A stretch of DNA of 64,000 nucleotides from Caulobacter sp. X (GTDB lineage Bacteria; Pseudomonadota; Alphaproteobacteria; Caulobacterales; Caulobacteraceae), in assembly GCF_002742635.1 (NCBI RefSeq), contig NZ_PEGF01000002.1, positions 1,426,001-1,490,000 of the forward strand, written 5' to 3'. Position numbers and translations under genes: made by a program. Position 1 is the stretch's first letter, and each line of letters begins with the position of its first letter. The notes under the pieces were generated by a model, which saw nothing but the letters and a program-made list of their open reading frames with translations, did no database searches and was not told the origin of the DNA. Positions 1-7,453 of this stretch are shown here, one piece after another.

Positions 1-250
1 GCTTGCCCGAGCTGCGGGCGTAGCCTTCGGCGGCGTGGGTCGCGCCCTGCTCGTGCCGGACCAGGATGTGCTGCAGGCGCGGCTCGTGGAACAGCGCGTC
101 GTAGATCGGCAGGACCGCCCCGCCCGGATAGCCGAACAGCACCTCGACCCCTTGGTCCACGAGGCCGCGAACCACGATCTCGGCGCCGGTCATGGCGCGA
201 TCGCTGGTCTGGGCGGGAGCCTGGCTCTCGATGGTCTGGTGGGCGGTCAT
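1..250 (-). CDS. ilvB: acetolactate synthase large subunit, N-terminal part (truncated by window edge)
   Basis: This is the first 83 codons of a thiamine-diphosphate enzyme that condenses two pyruvates, or pyruvate and 2-ketobutyrate, in the first common step of Val/Leu/Ile synthesis. After a polar N-terminus of about 20 residues the frame reads [17 protein letters not shown], then [15 protein letters not shown], then [14 protein letters not shown]. The last stretch is the conserved block carrying the catalytic glutamate that activates ThDP. The chosen ATG (250-248) has a purine-rich upstream stretch. A terminator hairpin and a branched-chain leader peptide lie immediately upstream, which strongly supports the pathway. 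Whether the locus name should be ilvB, ilvI or ilvG cannot be decided without the downstream small-subunit gene, which lies outside the window. Confidence 0.93.
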   Translation of the reverse strand, partial: MTAHQTIESQAPAQTSDRAMTGAEIVVRGLVDQGVEVLFGYPGGAVLPIYDALFHEPRLQHILVRHEQGATHAAEGYARSSGK

Positions 251-290
251 GGGACAGATCCGGTGGGAAGCGGGAAGGGAGTAGGTGGAA

Positions 291-316
291 AAGAAAAAAG
301 GTCCCGAAGGACCTTT
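291..316 (-). terminator. intrinsic terminator (attenuator) in the ilv leader
   Basis: On the minus strand an 8-bp perfect stem AAAGGTCC/GGACCTTT closes a TTCG tetraloop and runs into a T-rich tract (TTTTTTC then TTTTCC). It lies between the leader peptide (352-399) and the ilv start codon (250), about 40 bp before the latter. That is the position of a transcription attenuator, not of an operon-end terminator. A UUCG-capped, GC-containing stem followed by U6 should be efficient. Confidence 0.88.
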
Positions 317-337
317 GCGCGCGCGACCGAACTACGG

Positions 338-356
338 CGTGACTTCTAAGGTCACG
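338..356 (-). promoter_or_regulatory. upstream (pause/anti-terminator candidate) hairpin of the ilv attenuator
   Basis: The 6-bp perfect stem CGTGAC/GTCACG with a 7-nt loop overlaps the stop codon of the leader peptide. In classical amino-acid attenuators a ribosome stalled on the control codons prevents this stem and frees a segment for an anti-terminator. The alternative pairing with the terminator arm was not worked out here, so only the hairpin is seen directly and its role is inferred. Confidence 0.5.
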
Positions 357-399
357 TCGCGGACGGCCGCTCCATAAGTACGATCATGGTTTTGCGCAC
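352..399 (-). CDS. ilv leader peptide (attenuation control peptide)
   Basis: A 15-codon ORF starts with GTG (399-397), eight bases after GGAG on the minus strand. It contains MIVLMERPSAT and ends at TGA 50 bases upstream of the terminator arm. Consecutive Ile, Val and Leu codons (ATC GTA CTT) are what a sensor of charged branched-chain tRNAs needs, and the cognate structural gene follows. An internal ATG at 387 is an alternative start giving 11 residues, but the better-spaced Shine-Dalgarno favours the GTG. Attenuation of the Caulobacter ilvBN operon is, as I recall, established; the assignment here rests on the sequence itself. Confidence 0.85.
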   Translation of the reverse strand: MRKTMIVLMERPSAT

Positions 400-572
400 G
401 AGTCTTGCTCCAAAGCTACAGAATGGGTGATCGCATGCGAGCGTTAACCCGTCAAGGCGCGCATTGCCGCAAGGATGTGCCTTTCTGGGTGGGCGTGACC
501 TTACCGCAGTTTCACGTGACAGGGGCAGGTTTTCCCCCTCACCGTCGCGCTTCCGCAATCGAGGAGCGTTCA

Positions 573-1661
573 GTGTTCGGTCGGCGCGAATTTCTAGCTG
601 GAGCCGCGGCGCTGGGCGTCGCCACCAAGTCGTCGTCGGCGGCGCTTTCGGGCGGCGCGGCCGACAAGGCGGTGGACGCCTTCCTCCAGGCTCAACCGTT
701 CCAGGGCGTGGTTCTGATCGGCAAGGCCGGCAAGCCGGTCTATTCACGCACCGTGGGTTTCGCCGACATCGAGGCCAAGCGACCGGCCACCCTGGACACG
801 CCCTATCTGATCGCCTCGATATCCAAGTGGCTGACCTCGATCGCCTTGCTGCGCCTGGCCGAGGCCGGCAAGCTGGATCTGGACGCGCCGATCATCCGCT
901 GGCTGCCCGACTACCGCGCCGACACCGGCGGCAAGGTCACTCTGCGCCAGCTGATGAGCAATATCAGCGGCGTCCCTAACGGCTTCACGCCCTGGACCAA
1001 GGCCAATCCGGATCCCGACCTCTTCACGAAGACCTTCACGACCGCGCAGGCCGTTAGGCTGTGGTGCTCCGGCGACCTGATCTTCGAGCCGGGGACGAAG
1101 TTCGACTACCAGATGACGAACTGGATCATCGTCACGGCGATCATCGAGGCCGTCACCGGCAAGACCTACGCCCAGGCGATGACCGAGCTGGTGCTGACGC
1201 CGCTCGGCCTTTCGCGCACCTGGACCTCTGACCCGTCGGACATCGCCGTCTCGTACGTGACGGCCGAACCGCCGACGCGCAAGCCGATGCAGCGCTTCCC
1301 GTTCATGGCCGCCAGCGGCGGCTTCGTCAGCACGGCGGGCGACCTGCTGAAGGCCGCGCACGCGGTCTTCGACGGGGGCTTCCTGCCGCCGGGGCGCGAG
1401 CGCGAGCTGCTGACCGTCAACTGGCCCGAGCAGAACTACGCCCTGGGCGGGCGGGTGAAGACGCTGTTCACCGACGGCATGCCGCGCGCCTTCGCCTGGG
1501 AGACGGGCAATGCGGCCGGCTATCGCTCGGTGCTGGGCCACAGGTTCGACGACCAGACGACCGTCGTGCTGCTCAACAATACCAGCCTGAGCCAGAAGGC
1601 GATGGACGCGCTGGCCTACGCCCTGTTCGCGACCATCCCGCCGTGGGTGGTCTCGGCCTGA
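573..1661 (+). CDS. serine beta-lactamase-like hydrolase (class C / esterase EstB family), Tat-exported
   Basis: This 362-residue protein of the penicillin-binding-protein-like serine hydrolase superfamily is probably a periplasmic esterase or peptidase. The start is taken at GTG 573 because GAGGAG lies six bases upstream and because it places a twin-arginine signal (FGRREFLAGAAALG) at the N-terminus. An upstream in-frame ATG at 405 would add 56 unlikely residues. The catalytic Ser-x-x-Lys is ASISK (Ser82, Lys85). The second motif region reads FDYQMTNW where the family usually has Y-x-N followed by T-N-Y, so the canonical Asn of Y-x-N is Met here. Near the C-terminus GYRSVLGHRF occupies the KTG/HxG region. 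It stands alone, converging on the cinA-like gene. The substrate is unknown, and beta-lactam resistance should not be assumed. Confidence 0.8.
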   Translation: MFGRREFLAGAAALGVATKSSSAALSGGAADKAVDAFLQAQPFQGVVLIGKAGKPVYSRTVGFADIEAKRPATLDTPYLIASISKWLTSIALLRLAEAGKLDLDAPIIRWLPDYRADTGGKVTLRQLMSNISGVPNGFTPWTKANPDPDLFTKTFTTAQAVRLWCSGDLIFEPGTKFDYQMTNWIIVTAIIEAVTGKTYAQAMTELVLTPLGLSRTWTSDPSDIAVSYVTAEPPTRKPMQRFPFMAASGGFVSTAGDLLKAAHAVFDGGFLPPGRERELLTVNWPEQNYALGGRVKTLFTDGMPRAFAWETGNAAGYRSVLGHRFDDQTTVVLLNNTSLSQKAMDALAYALFATIPPWVVSA

Positions 1662-1664
1662 GGC

Positions 1665-2150
1665 TCAGGCCTCGAGGGTCTTGGCCAGCAGCGCCAGCGC
1701 GGCCGCCGCGAACGCCTGCATGTTGGCGGGACGCTCGGCCGAGCCAGTCTCCAGCGTGGCGGTGACCGAGGTCTCTTCGCCGACCACGGCCATGCAGCAG
1801 TGGCCGGGCGCGTCGCCATAGCGATTGCCGTCGGGGCCGGCGGCGCCGGTTTCCGACAGGCCCCAGGTGGCCTTCAGGTTCTTGCGGGCCACGCGCGCCA
1901 GCAGCTCGGCATAGGGCTCGCTGGCCGAGCGCAGGCCGTCCATGGCCTTCTGCGGAATGTCCATCAGGGTCAGGCGGGCCCGGGCGGTGTAGACGACCGC
2001 GCCGCCGACATAGAACTTCGACGCGCCGGGCACGGCCAGCAGCGCCGCCGAGATCAGGCCGCCGGCTGAGGACTCGGCGATGGCGACAGTCTCGCCTCGG
2101 GCGATCAGGCGTTCGGCGACGCGTTCGGCGAGGGCGGCAAGGTCGGACAT
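1665..2150 (-). CDS. CinA C-terminal domain protein, nicotinamide-nucleotide amidase type (PncC)
   Basis: 161 residues, the size of a stand-alone CinA C-terminal domain. This family deamidates nicotinamide mononucleotide to nicotinate mononucleotide in pyridine-nucleotide recycling. Visible blocks are AIAESSAGGLISAAL (family pattern ESxTGG, with Ser-Ala here in place of the usual Thr), PGASKFYVGGAVVYT and SETGAAGPDG, the glycine-rich signature. The start ATG at 2150 was preferred over an upstream in-frame ATG (2219) because homologues begin close to MSDLAALAERVAERL and the extra residues look non-coding. The full-length CinA N-terminal domain is absent. It converges on the serine hydrolase, with 3 bp between the two genes. 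Confidence 0.85.
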   Translation of the reverse strand: MSDLAALAERVAERLIARGETVAIAESSAGGLISAALLAVPGASKFYVGGAVVYTARARLTLMDIPQKAMDGLRSASEPYAELLARVARKNLKATWGLSETGAAGPDGNRYGDAPGHCCMAVVGEETSVTATLETGSAERPANMQAFAAAALALLAKTLEA

Positions 2151-2262
2151 CGGATTTCCTCGGGCTGTCGATCCTCTCCTTAGGGGGAAGTGGCGGGCGC
2201 GCAAACACCGATCCGCCAACCGACTGCGGTGAAGCCCCGACCGCCCGGAGGCGCCGCGCGGG

Positions 2263-3156
2263 TCACGGAGCGCTGATCCGCTCCCAGTCCGGCGTCTGGT
2301 TACGGAACCAGGTCAGCTGGCGCTTGGCGTAGCGGCGGGTCTCCTGCCGCGCGGCTTCCAGCGCCTGGTCGAGCGTGGTCTCGCCGCGCAGATGGGCGGC
2401 GAACTCGCGATAGCCGACGGCCTTGAGGGCCGGGAGGGACGGGTCCAGCCCGCGCGCCTCCATCGCCCGCACTTCTTCCAGCGCGCCTTGCTCGAGCATG
2501 ACCGCGAGGCGCGCGTCGCAGCGGGCGTAGAGTTCGGCGCGCGGCGGATCCAGCACCAGACCCTTCCAGCTTCCAGGTTCTAGAGCGGGCTTGGTGTCGG
2601 TCTGCCACGCGGTCAGCGACTTGCCGGTGGCGATGGCCACGGCGTGGGCCCGGACCAGGCGCTGGCGATCGCCGACCTCGATGCGGGCTTCGGCCTCCGG
2701 ATCGAGCGGCTTCAGGATCTCGCGAAATTCCGCCTCGCCCCGCGCGGCATAGAGCAGGCCGGAGATCTCCCGCTGGGTCTCGGGCACCGGCGGCACGTCG
2801 GCCAGGCCGTGGGTGAGGGCGCGGAAATAGAGTCCCGTGCCGCCGACGACGATGGCTGGGTTTCCGCGCGCGGCAATCTCGGAGAGCGCGGCGGTCGCGG
2901 CCTCCAGCCAGCGTCCGACCGACCAGCCGACCGCCGCATCGGCGACGCCGAACAGGTGGTGTGGGGCGCGGGCGACTTCCTCGGGCGAAGGGCCGGCGGT
3001 CAGCACGCGAAGGCCGGCGTAGATCTGCATGGAGTCGGCGTTGACGATTTCGCCGCCGATCCGTTCGGCCAATTGCAGCGCATAGGCCGACTTGCCGCTT
3101 GCGGTCGGGCCCGCGATCAGCCAGATGCGGGGCGCGATGTCCGAACTCTCCACCAT
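2263..3156 (-). CDS. miaA: tRNA dimethylallyltransferase
   Basis: MiaA transfers the dimethylallyl group from DMAPP to N6 of A37 in tRNAs that read codons starting with U, the first step of ms2i6A37 modification. The P-loop GPTASGKS lies near residues 16-23, followed by NADSMQIY (DSxQ/vY motif), [11 protein letters not shown] and a C-terminal [13 protein letters not shown] block typical of the family. The length of about 297 residues is normal. The start is set at ATG 3156 because GAGG lies nine bases upstream; an in-frame ATG at 3174 would lengthen it by six residues. This start overlaps the divergent serB ATG by two bases, so the two genes leave no classical intergenic promoter space. Confidence 0.95.
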   Translation of the reverse strand: MVESSDIAPRIWLIAGPTASGKSAYALQLAERIGGEIVNADSMQIYAGLRVLTAGPSPEEVARAPHHLFGVADAAVGWSVGRWLEAATAALSEIAARGNPAIVVGGTGLYFRALTHGLADVPPVPETQREISGLLYAARGEAEFREILKPLDPEAEARIEVGDRQRLVRAHAVAIATGKSLTAWQTDTKPALEPGSWKGLVLDPPRAELYARCDARLAVMLEQGALEEVRAMEARGLDPSLPALKAVGYREFAAHLRGETTLDQALEAARQETRRYAKRQLTWFRNQTPDWERISAP

Positions 3157-4015
3157 GCCGACCGTCCTCACCATCGTGGGGGCAAGCCCCGACGCTTACG
3201 CAGAAGCCGTTTCGCGCGTCGAACGCCTGCTGTCCAGCCACCGCGAGGATCTGGGGCCGCTGGCCGCCGACGTCTTCGTCAATAGCGGCGATCTGGAAGC
3301 TGTGAAGGCTGGGTTCGCCGAGCTGGCGATCGACTTCGCCATCCAGCCGGTCGAGAACCGCAAGAAGCGCCTGCTGATCGCGGACATGGACTCGACGATC
3401 ATCAACGTCGAGTGCCTGGACGAACTGGCCGATTTCGCGGGCGTGAAGGCCCAGGTCTCGGAGATCACCGAGCGGGCCATGCGCGGCGAGCTGGCCTTCG
3501 AGGGCGCGTTGCGCGAGCGGGTCGGCATGCTGAAAGGCCTGTCGGTCGATGCGCTGCAGAGCTGCTACGACCAGCGGGTCCAACTGAACCCCGGCGCGCG
3601 GACCCTGGTCACGACCATGGCCCAGCACGGCGCGCGCTGCGCCCTGGTCTCGGGCGGCTTCACCTTCTTCACCAGCCGCGTGGCGCAAGCGGCGGGCTTC
3701 CACCTGAACCGGGCCAACACCCTGATCGAGCAGGGCGGCGCCCTGACGGGCGAGGTCGGCGACCCGATCCTGGGCAAGGAGGCCAAGCTGGCCGCCCTGC
3801 GCGAGGAGACGGCGGCCCTGGGCCTGACGCCGGCCGACGCCCTGGCGGTCGGCGACGGCGCCAACGACCTGGCGATGATCGAGGCCGCGGGCCTGGGCGT
3901 TGCCTACCGCGCCAAGCCGATCGTGGCGGCGCAGGCCGACGCCAAGGTCGATCACACCGACCTGACGACCTTGCTCTACTTCCAGGGCTACAAGGCCGAG
4001 GAGTTTGTTTCGTGA
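3155..4015 (+). CDS. serB: phosphoserine phosphatase
   Basis: SerB hydrolyses O-phospho-L-serine to L-serine, the last step of serine synthesis. It is a HAD-superfamily enzyme: nucleophile motif [14 protein letters not shown] (Asp77, Asp79), SGGFTFF as motif II, a lysine in LGKEAKL and the Mg-binding [11 protein letters not shown] near residue 205. An N-terminal region of about 70 residues ([13 protein letters not shown]) resembles the degenerate ACT-like domain of alphaproteobacterial SerB. The chosen start MPTVLTI has no Shine-Dalgarno and sits head to head with the miaA ATG. Upstream in-frame ATGs (3092, 3125, 3137) lie inside miaA. A leaderless mRNA is the simplest reading. It is translationally coupled to the next gene through a GTGA overlap. 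Confidence 0.94.
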   Translation: MPTVLTIVGASPDAYAEAVSRVERLLSSHREDLGPLAADVFVNSGDLEAVKAGFAELAIDFAIQPVENRKKRLLIADMDSTIINVECLDELADFAGVKAQVSEITERAMRGELAFEGALRERVGMLKGLSVDALQSCYDQRVQLNPGARTLVTTMAQHGARCALVSGGFTFFTSRVAQAAGFHLNRANTLIEQGGALTGEVGDPILGKEAKLAALREETAALGLTPADALAVGDGANDLAMIEAAGLGVAYRAKPIVAAQADAKVDHTDLTTLLYFQGYKAEEFVS

Positions 4016-4677
4016 GCTTCCCTCGCCGCGTCGACGCCGTGGTCTTCGACATGGACGGCCTGCTGCTGGACACCGAGATCGTCTATCGCGCGGCGATGAT
4101 CGAGGCGGGGACCGTCTTCGGCGTTCAGTTCACCGGCGAGACCTACGCCTCGATGGTCGGCAAGACCAATCCCGAGTGCGGGGTGATGCTGCGCGAGCTC
4201 TATGGCGAGACCTTTCCGGTCCAGGCCTATTTCGAGCGGGTCTGGTCCGACGTGGAGGACCTCCTGGAAGCCGAGACGAAGCTGAAGTCCGGCGTGGTCG
4301 AAATTCTCGACTACCTTGATGATCGCGGCCTGCCGCGCGGCATCGCCACCTCGAACGGCATGGCCGCCGTCGAGCGCTATCTGGGGCGCTTCGACCTGCT
4401 GCACCGGTTCAACGCGGTGGTCGCGCACCATGACGTGGCGCGTCACAAGCCCAACCCCGATCCCTACCTGTTGGCGGCGGAGCGCATCGGCGTCGATCCC
4501 CGCTACTGCCTGGCGCTGGAGGACTCGCACCCCGGCGTCCGCGCCGCCCACGCGGCCGGCATGATGACGGTGATGGTGCCCGACATCCTCGATCCCAACG
4601 AGGAGATGCACGACAAGTGCGTCCACATCGCCGACAGCCTGCATCACGTGATGGACCTCTTGAAGGCGTCGGTCTGA
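4012..4677 (+). CDS. HAD-superfamily phosphatase, beta-phosphoglucomutase / phosphoglycolate phosphatase-like
   Basis: 221 residues starting at a GTG that overlaps the serB stop (GTGA), so it probably forms an operon with serB. Motif I is VVFDMDGLLLDTE at residues 10-22, with the DxD nucleophile and acid/base. A helical cap follows, then ATSNG (motif II), HHDVARHKPNPDPY (motif III Lys) and ALEDSHPGVRAA (motif IV), ending with a predicted strand MTVMVPDI. This is subclass IA, acting on a small sugar phosphate or similar phosphometabolite. The true substrate cannot be read from sequence. The pairing with serB suggests metabolic housekeeping. Confidence 0.85.
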   Translation: MSFPRRVDAVVFDMDGLLLDTEIVYRAAMIEAGTVFGVQFTGETYASMVGKTNPECGVMLRELYGETFPVQAYFERVWSDVEDLLEAETKLKSGVVEILDYLDDRGLPRGIATSNGMAAVERYLGRFDLLHRFNAVVAHHDVARHKPNPDPYLLAAERIGVDPRYCLALEDSHPGVRAAHAAGMMTVMVPDILDPNEEMHDKCVHIADSLHHVMDLLKASV

Positions 4678-4756
4678 AGCCTCCGAAGCCGGCCCGCTCT
4701 TGTAAAAGCCGGGCGCGGCGCGGATATGAGGGCCCGCAACACGAGGCCTGACTGAC

Positions 4757-5866
4757 GTGACCGGCGTAACCCCCGCTACCCTCGACGACGCCCGCGCGGC
4801 GCTGGACCGCATCCTCGACCCCGTCAGCGGGCGAGGGCTGGTGGCGGCCGAGCTGGTGCAGGGGCTGGTGGTCCGCAATGGCCGCGCCGGCTTCATGCTG
4901 GAGGTCCCCGCCAGCCAGGCCGCGACCTATGCTCCGGTGCGCGAAGCCGCCGAGAAGGCCCTGGCCGCTCTGCCCGGCGTCGACGTCGCCCAGGTCGTGC
5001 TGACCGCCCAGGCCGCCGAGGGCGCGACCCGGGTCCGCAAGGGCGCCAAGGTCTCCGAGGACCCGCAGGCCCGCATGGTCCCGCCGCCGGAAGCCGAGAA
5101 GCCGGCCCATGTCCGCCACGTGATCGCCGTGGCCTCGGGCAAGGGGGGCGTGGGAAAGTCCACCGTCTCGACCAATCTCGCCGTCGCCTTCGCCCAGATG
5201 GGCCTGCGCGTCGGCCTGCTCGATGCCGACGTCTACGGCCCCTCGGCGCCGAAGATGATGGGCGTCGACGGCGACCCGCTGTTCGAGAACGAAAAGCTTC
5301 AGCCGCTGGAAGCCCATGGCGTCAGACTGATGTCGATCGGCTTCATCGTCGACGAGGGCAAGGCGATGATCTGGCGCGGGCCGATGGCCTCGTCGGCGGT
5401 CCGCCAGATGATCCACGACGTCGCCTGGGGCTCGGAGAAAGAGCCTCTCGACGTGCTGGTCGTCGACCTGCCGCCGGGCACCGGCGACATTCAGCTGACC
5501 CTGGTCCAGAAGCTGCGGATCGACGGCGTGGTGCTGGTGACCACGCCGCAGGAGATCGCCCTGATCGACGCCCGCCGCGCGGCGGTGATGTTCGAGAAGA
5601 CGGCGACGCCGATCCTGGGCCTGATCGAGAACATGGCCTTCTTCGCCGATCCCTCGACCGGCGCCCCGATCCCGATCTTCGGCGAGGGCGGCGGCGTGGC
5701 CGAGGCCGAGCGGCTGAAGGTTCCGCTGCTGGGCCGCGTGCCGATCGAGATGGGCGTGCGGATCGGCGGCGACGAGGGCGTTCCCGCCGTCATCGGCGAG
5801 CCCAAGGGCCAGGCGGCTCAGGTGTTCGTCGGGGCGGCGAAAGCGCTCTGGAAAGCCGTCGGATAG
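4757..5866 (+). CDS. mrp: Mrp/ApbC-type P-loop ATPase, iron-sulfur cluster carrier
   Basis: 369 residues with an N-terminal DUF59/FeS-assembly-P-like domain (about 1-90) and a deviant Walker A ASGKGGVGKST near residues 127-137. These are followed by LLDADVYGPSAPKMMG and VVDLPPGTGDIQLTL. The protein acts as an ATP-dependent scaffold or carrier for Fe-S clusters in the cytoplasm. Where most Mrp proteins carry a C-x-x-C pair (after IENM) this one reads MAFFADPSTGAPIPIFGEGG with no cysteine. Loss of that pair is common in alphaproteobacterial Mrp as far as I know, but it removes the usual cluster ligands. The start is GTG 4757. A bidirectional terminator follows directly. Confidence 0.9.
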   Translation: MTGVTPATLDDARAALDRILDPVSGRGLVAAELVQGLVVRNGRAGFMLEVPASQAATYAPVREAAEKALAALPGVDVAQVVLTAQAAEGATRVRKGAKVSEDPQARMVPPPEAEKPAHVRHVIAVASGKGGVGKSTVSTNLAVAFAQMGLRVGLLDADVYGPSAPKMMGVDGDPLFENEKLQPLEAHGVRLMSIGFIVDEGKAMIWRGPMASSAVRQMIHDVAWGSEKEPLDVLVVDLPPGTGDIQLTLVQKLRIDGVVLVTTPQEIALIDARRAAVMFEKTATPILGLIENMAFFADPSTGAPIPIFGEGGGVAEAERLKVPLLGRVPIEMGVRIGGDEGVPAVIGEPKGQAAQVFVGAAKALWKAVG

Positions 5867-5872
5867 GCCACG

Positions 5873-5913
5873 AAAAAGCCCGCCCGGATCGCTCCGAGCG
5901 GGCTTTGCCTTTT
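5873..5913. terminator. bidirectional intrinsic terminator between mrp and the fadL-type gene
   Basis: Perfect 9-bp arms AAAGCCCGC (5875-5883) and GCGGGCTTT (5898-5906) flank a 14-nt loop. There is an A-tract on the left and TTTGCCTTTT on the right. The hairpin lies 7 bp after the mrp stop and 15 bp after the stop of the convergent porin gene, so it serves both. Confidence 0.9.
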
Positions 5914-5927
5914 GAGCGTCGCGCGCC

Positions 5928-7229
5928 TTAGAAGGTCAGGCGGGCGCCGGCCGAGAGCACCACGCCCGACCCCGTCGCATTGGCCTTCAGGGCCGTCGCC
6001 GTCGCGGCGGCGGTGCCGGCGTAGAAGACGTCGCTGCGGTTGATGGCGCTGTCGTCGAAGTCGATATAGGTCGCCGCGACGTCCAGCTTGAGGTTCGACT
6101 TGGCGGCCCAGGTCGCGCCGGTCGAGTACATCATGCGGTCGCCGTCCGGCACGCGGGCGGTGCGGCCGACGTCCGGCGTCGGGGTCGGATCCTTCTGCAC
6201 GCCGGCGCGCAGCGTCAGGCGGGGGCTATACTGGTAGTCCACCCCCACGGCGATCGTCGTGACGTCCTTGTAGTTCTGCGGGATCACGGTCGTGCCCGTC
6301 GAGCGGGTGACGCGGATCGCGTCGAACTCGCTCCAGCCGATACGGTTGACCGAGGCGTTCAGGGTGGTCTTGGGCGTGACCGCCCAGCGGCCGCCGATCG
6401 TGGCGATCCACGGCGTGGTGATCTCGGCCTCGCCGTCGAACGAGCCGTTGCTGGCGGCCAGCAGGCTCGCCAGGCCGGACACGTCGATATTGCCCTTCAG
6501 GGTGTGCTTGATCTTGGAGCGGTAGCTGGCGCCGAAGGTCAGGGTCGAGGTCGGGTGATACTGGGCGCCGGCGCTCCAGCCGTAGTCCCAGCCGTCGCCG
6601 GTCAGGGCCTGGCGGCCGGTGTCGGCCAGCAGCGGCGAAATCTGCGGCAGGGCGTTGGTCAGGTTTGCGTCCATGTACTCGGCGCTGAGGCCGACGCCCA
6701 GGTCCAGCTTGTCGCTCAGGCGATAGGCGAGCGTGCCCTGGATATCGACCGAGGTCAGGCGGGACTTCAGGGCGTCATAGCGCGCGACGCTGGTCGAGCT
6801 GTACTTGGTGGTGAAGTTGTACGGGGCGGCGGTGGACAGGCCGACGACGATCTTGTCGTTCAGGCGCCAGGCGCCGCCGAGGTTCGGCACGAGGCCGTTG
6901 AGCAGCGGATTGCTGGCGCGGCTTTGGCCGGAGATGGCGGCCGTCGGCTGGCCCGGGCGTGTGATGGTCGAGCCATTGTTGGCGGCTTCGGAGTTGATCA
7001 GGATGCCGTGCAGCCCCGTGTAGACTTCGCCCCGTTCGACCCGGGCGATCGAGGCCGGGTTCCACCACAGGCTGGCCACGCCGGTGTCGGCCACTTCGCC
7101 CGAATAGGCGCGGCCCGCGCCGCGAACGGATTGTTCCTGGATGTAGAACGCCGAGGCCGAGGCTTGGGTGGCGGCGGCGAGGGTCAGGAGGGCGACGCCG
7201 GCGGCGAGGCGGTTACGCGTAAAAGACAT
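5928..7229 (-). CDS. OmpP1/FadL-family outer-membrane transporter (long-chain fatty acid / hydrophobic compound porin)
   Basis: 433 residues forming a 14-strand beta-barrel typical of FadL, which moves long-chain fatty acids or aromatic hydrocarbons across the outer membrane by lateral diffusion. There is a clear Sec signal peptide ending ASA before SAFYIQEQSVRGAGRAYSG, an N-terminal hatch region, the family hallmark WWNPASIARV at about residues 55-64, many amphipathic strands, and a C-terminal aromatic residue (SAGARLTF) for BAM recognition. It is monocistronic. A fatty-acid-related SDR lies upstream on the same strand behind its own terminator, so a lipid-use role fits, but the substrate is inferred. 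Confidence 0.88.
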   Translation of the reverse strand: MSFTRNRLAAGVALLTLAAATQASASAFYIQEQSVRGAGRAYSGEVADTGVASLWWNPASIARVERGEVYTGLHGILINSEAANNGSTITRPGQPTAAISGQSRASNPLLNGLVPNLGGAWRLNDKIVVGLSTAAPYNFTTKYSSTSVARYDALKSRLTSVDIQGTLAYRLSDKLDLGVGLSAEYMDANLTNALPQISPLLADTGRQALTGDGWDYGWSAGAQYHPTSTLTFGASYRSKIKHTLKGNIDVSGLASLLAASNGSFDGEAEITTPWIATIGGRWAVTPKTTLNASVNRIGWSEFDAIRVTRSTGTTVIPQNYKDVTTIAVGVDYQYSPRLTLRAGVQKDPTPTPDVGRTARVPDGDRMMYSTGATWAAKSNLKLDVAATYIDFDDSAINRSDVFYAGTAAATATALKANATGSGVVLSAGARLTF

Positions 7230-7359
7230 GAGACTGACGACCTTGTTAAATTTCTAGGCTCGCCGATCACCCGACGGCGCCTTTGAGCGCCGCTTTAACG
7301 CACCTCGAGGAAGAATGTTGCTCTAAATTGATCGAAGCGTGAATTTTGTCAGTTTCGTT

Positions 7360-7389
7360 AAAGATCTGGGGTCGCAAGGACCCCAGATC
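7360..7389 (-). terminator. intrinsic terminator downstream of the SDR gene
   Basis: A perfect 11-bp inverted repeat GATCTGGGGTC/GACCCCAGATC (7363-7373 and 7379-7389) has a 5-nt loop. On the minus strand it is followed by only TTTAACG. It lies 65 bp past the SDR stop. The stem is strong but the U-tract is short, so termination may be partial. Confidence 0.65.
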
Positions 7390-7453
7390 AATCATCGTTA
7401 TGTCAAAACTATGCCTTTAGCCTGACAATTGAGACGGATTGCTTCCGCCAACG

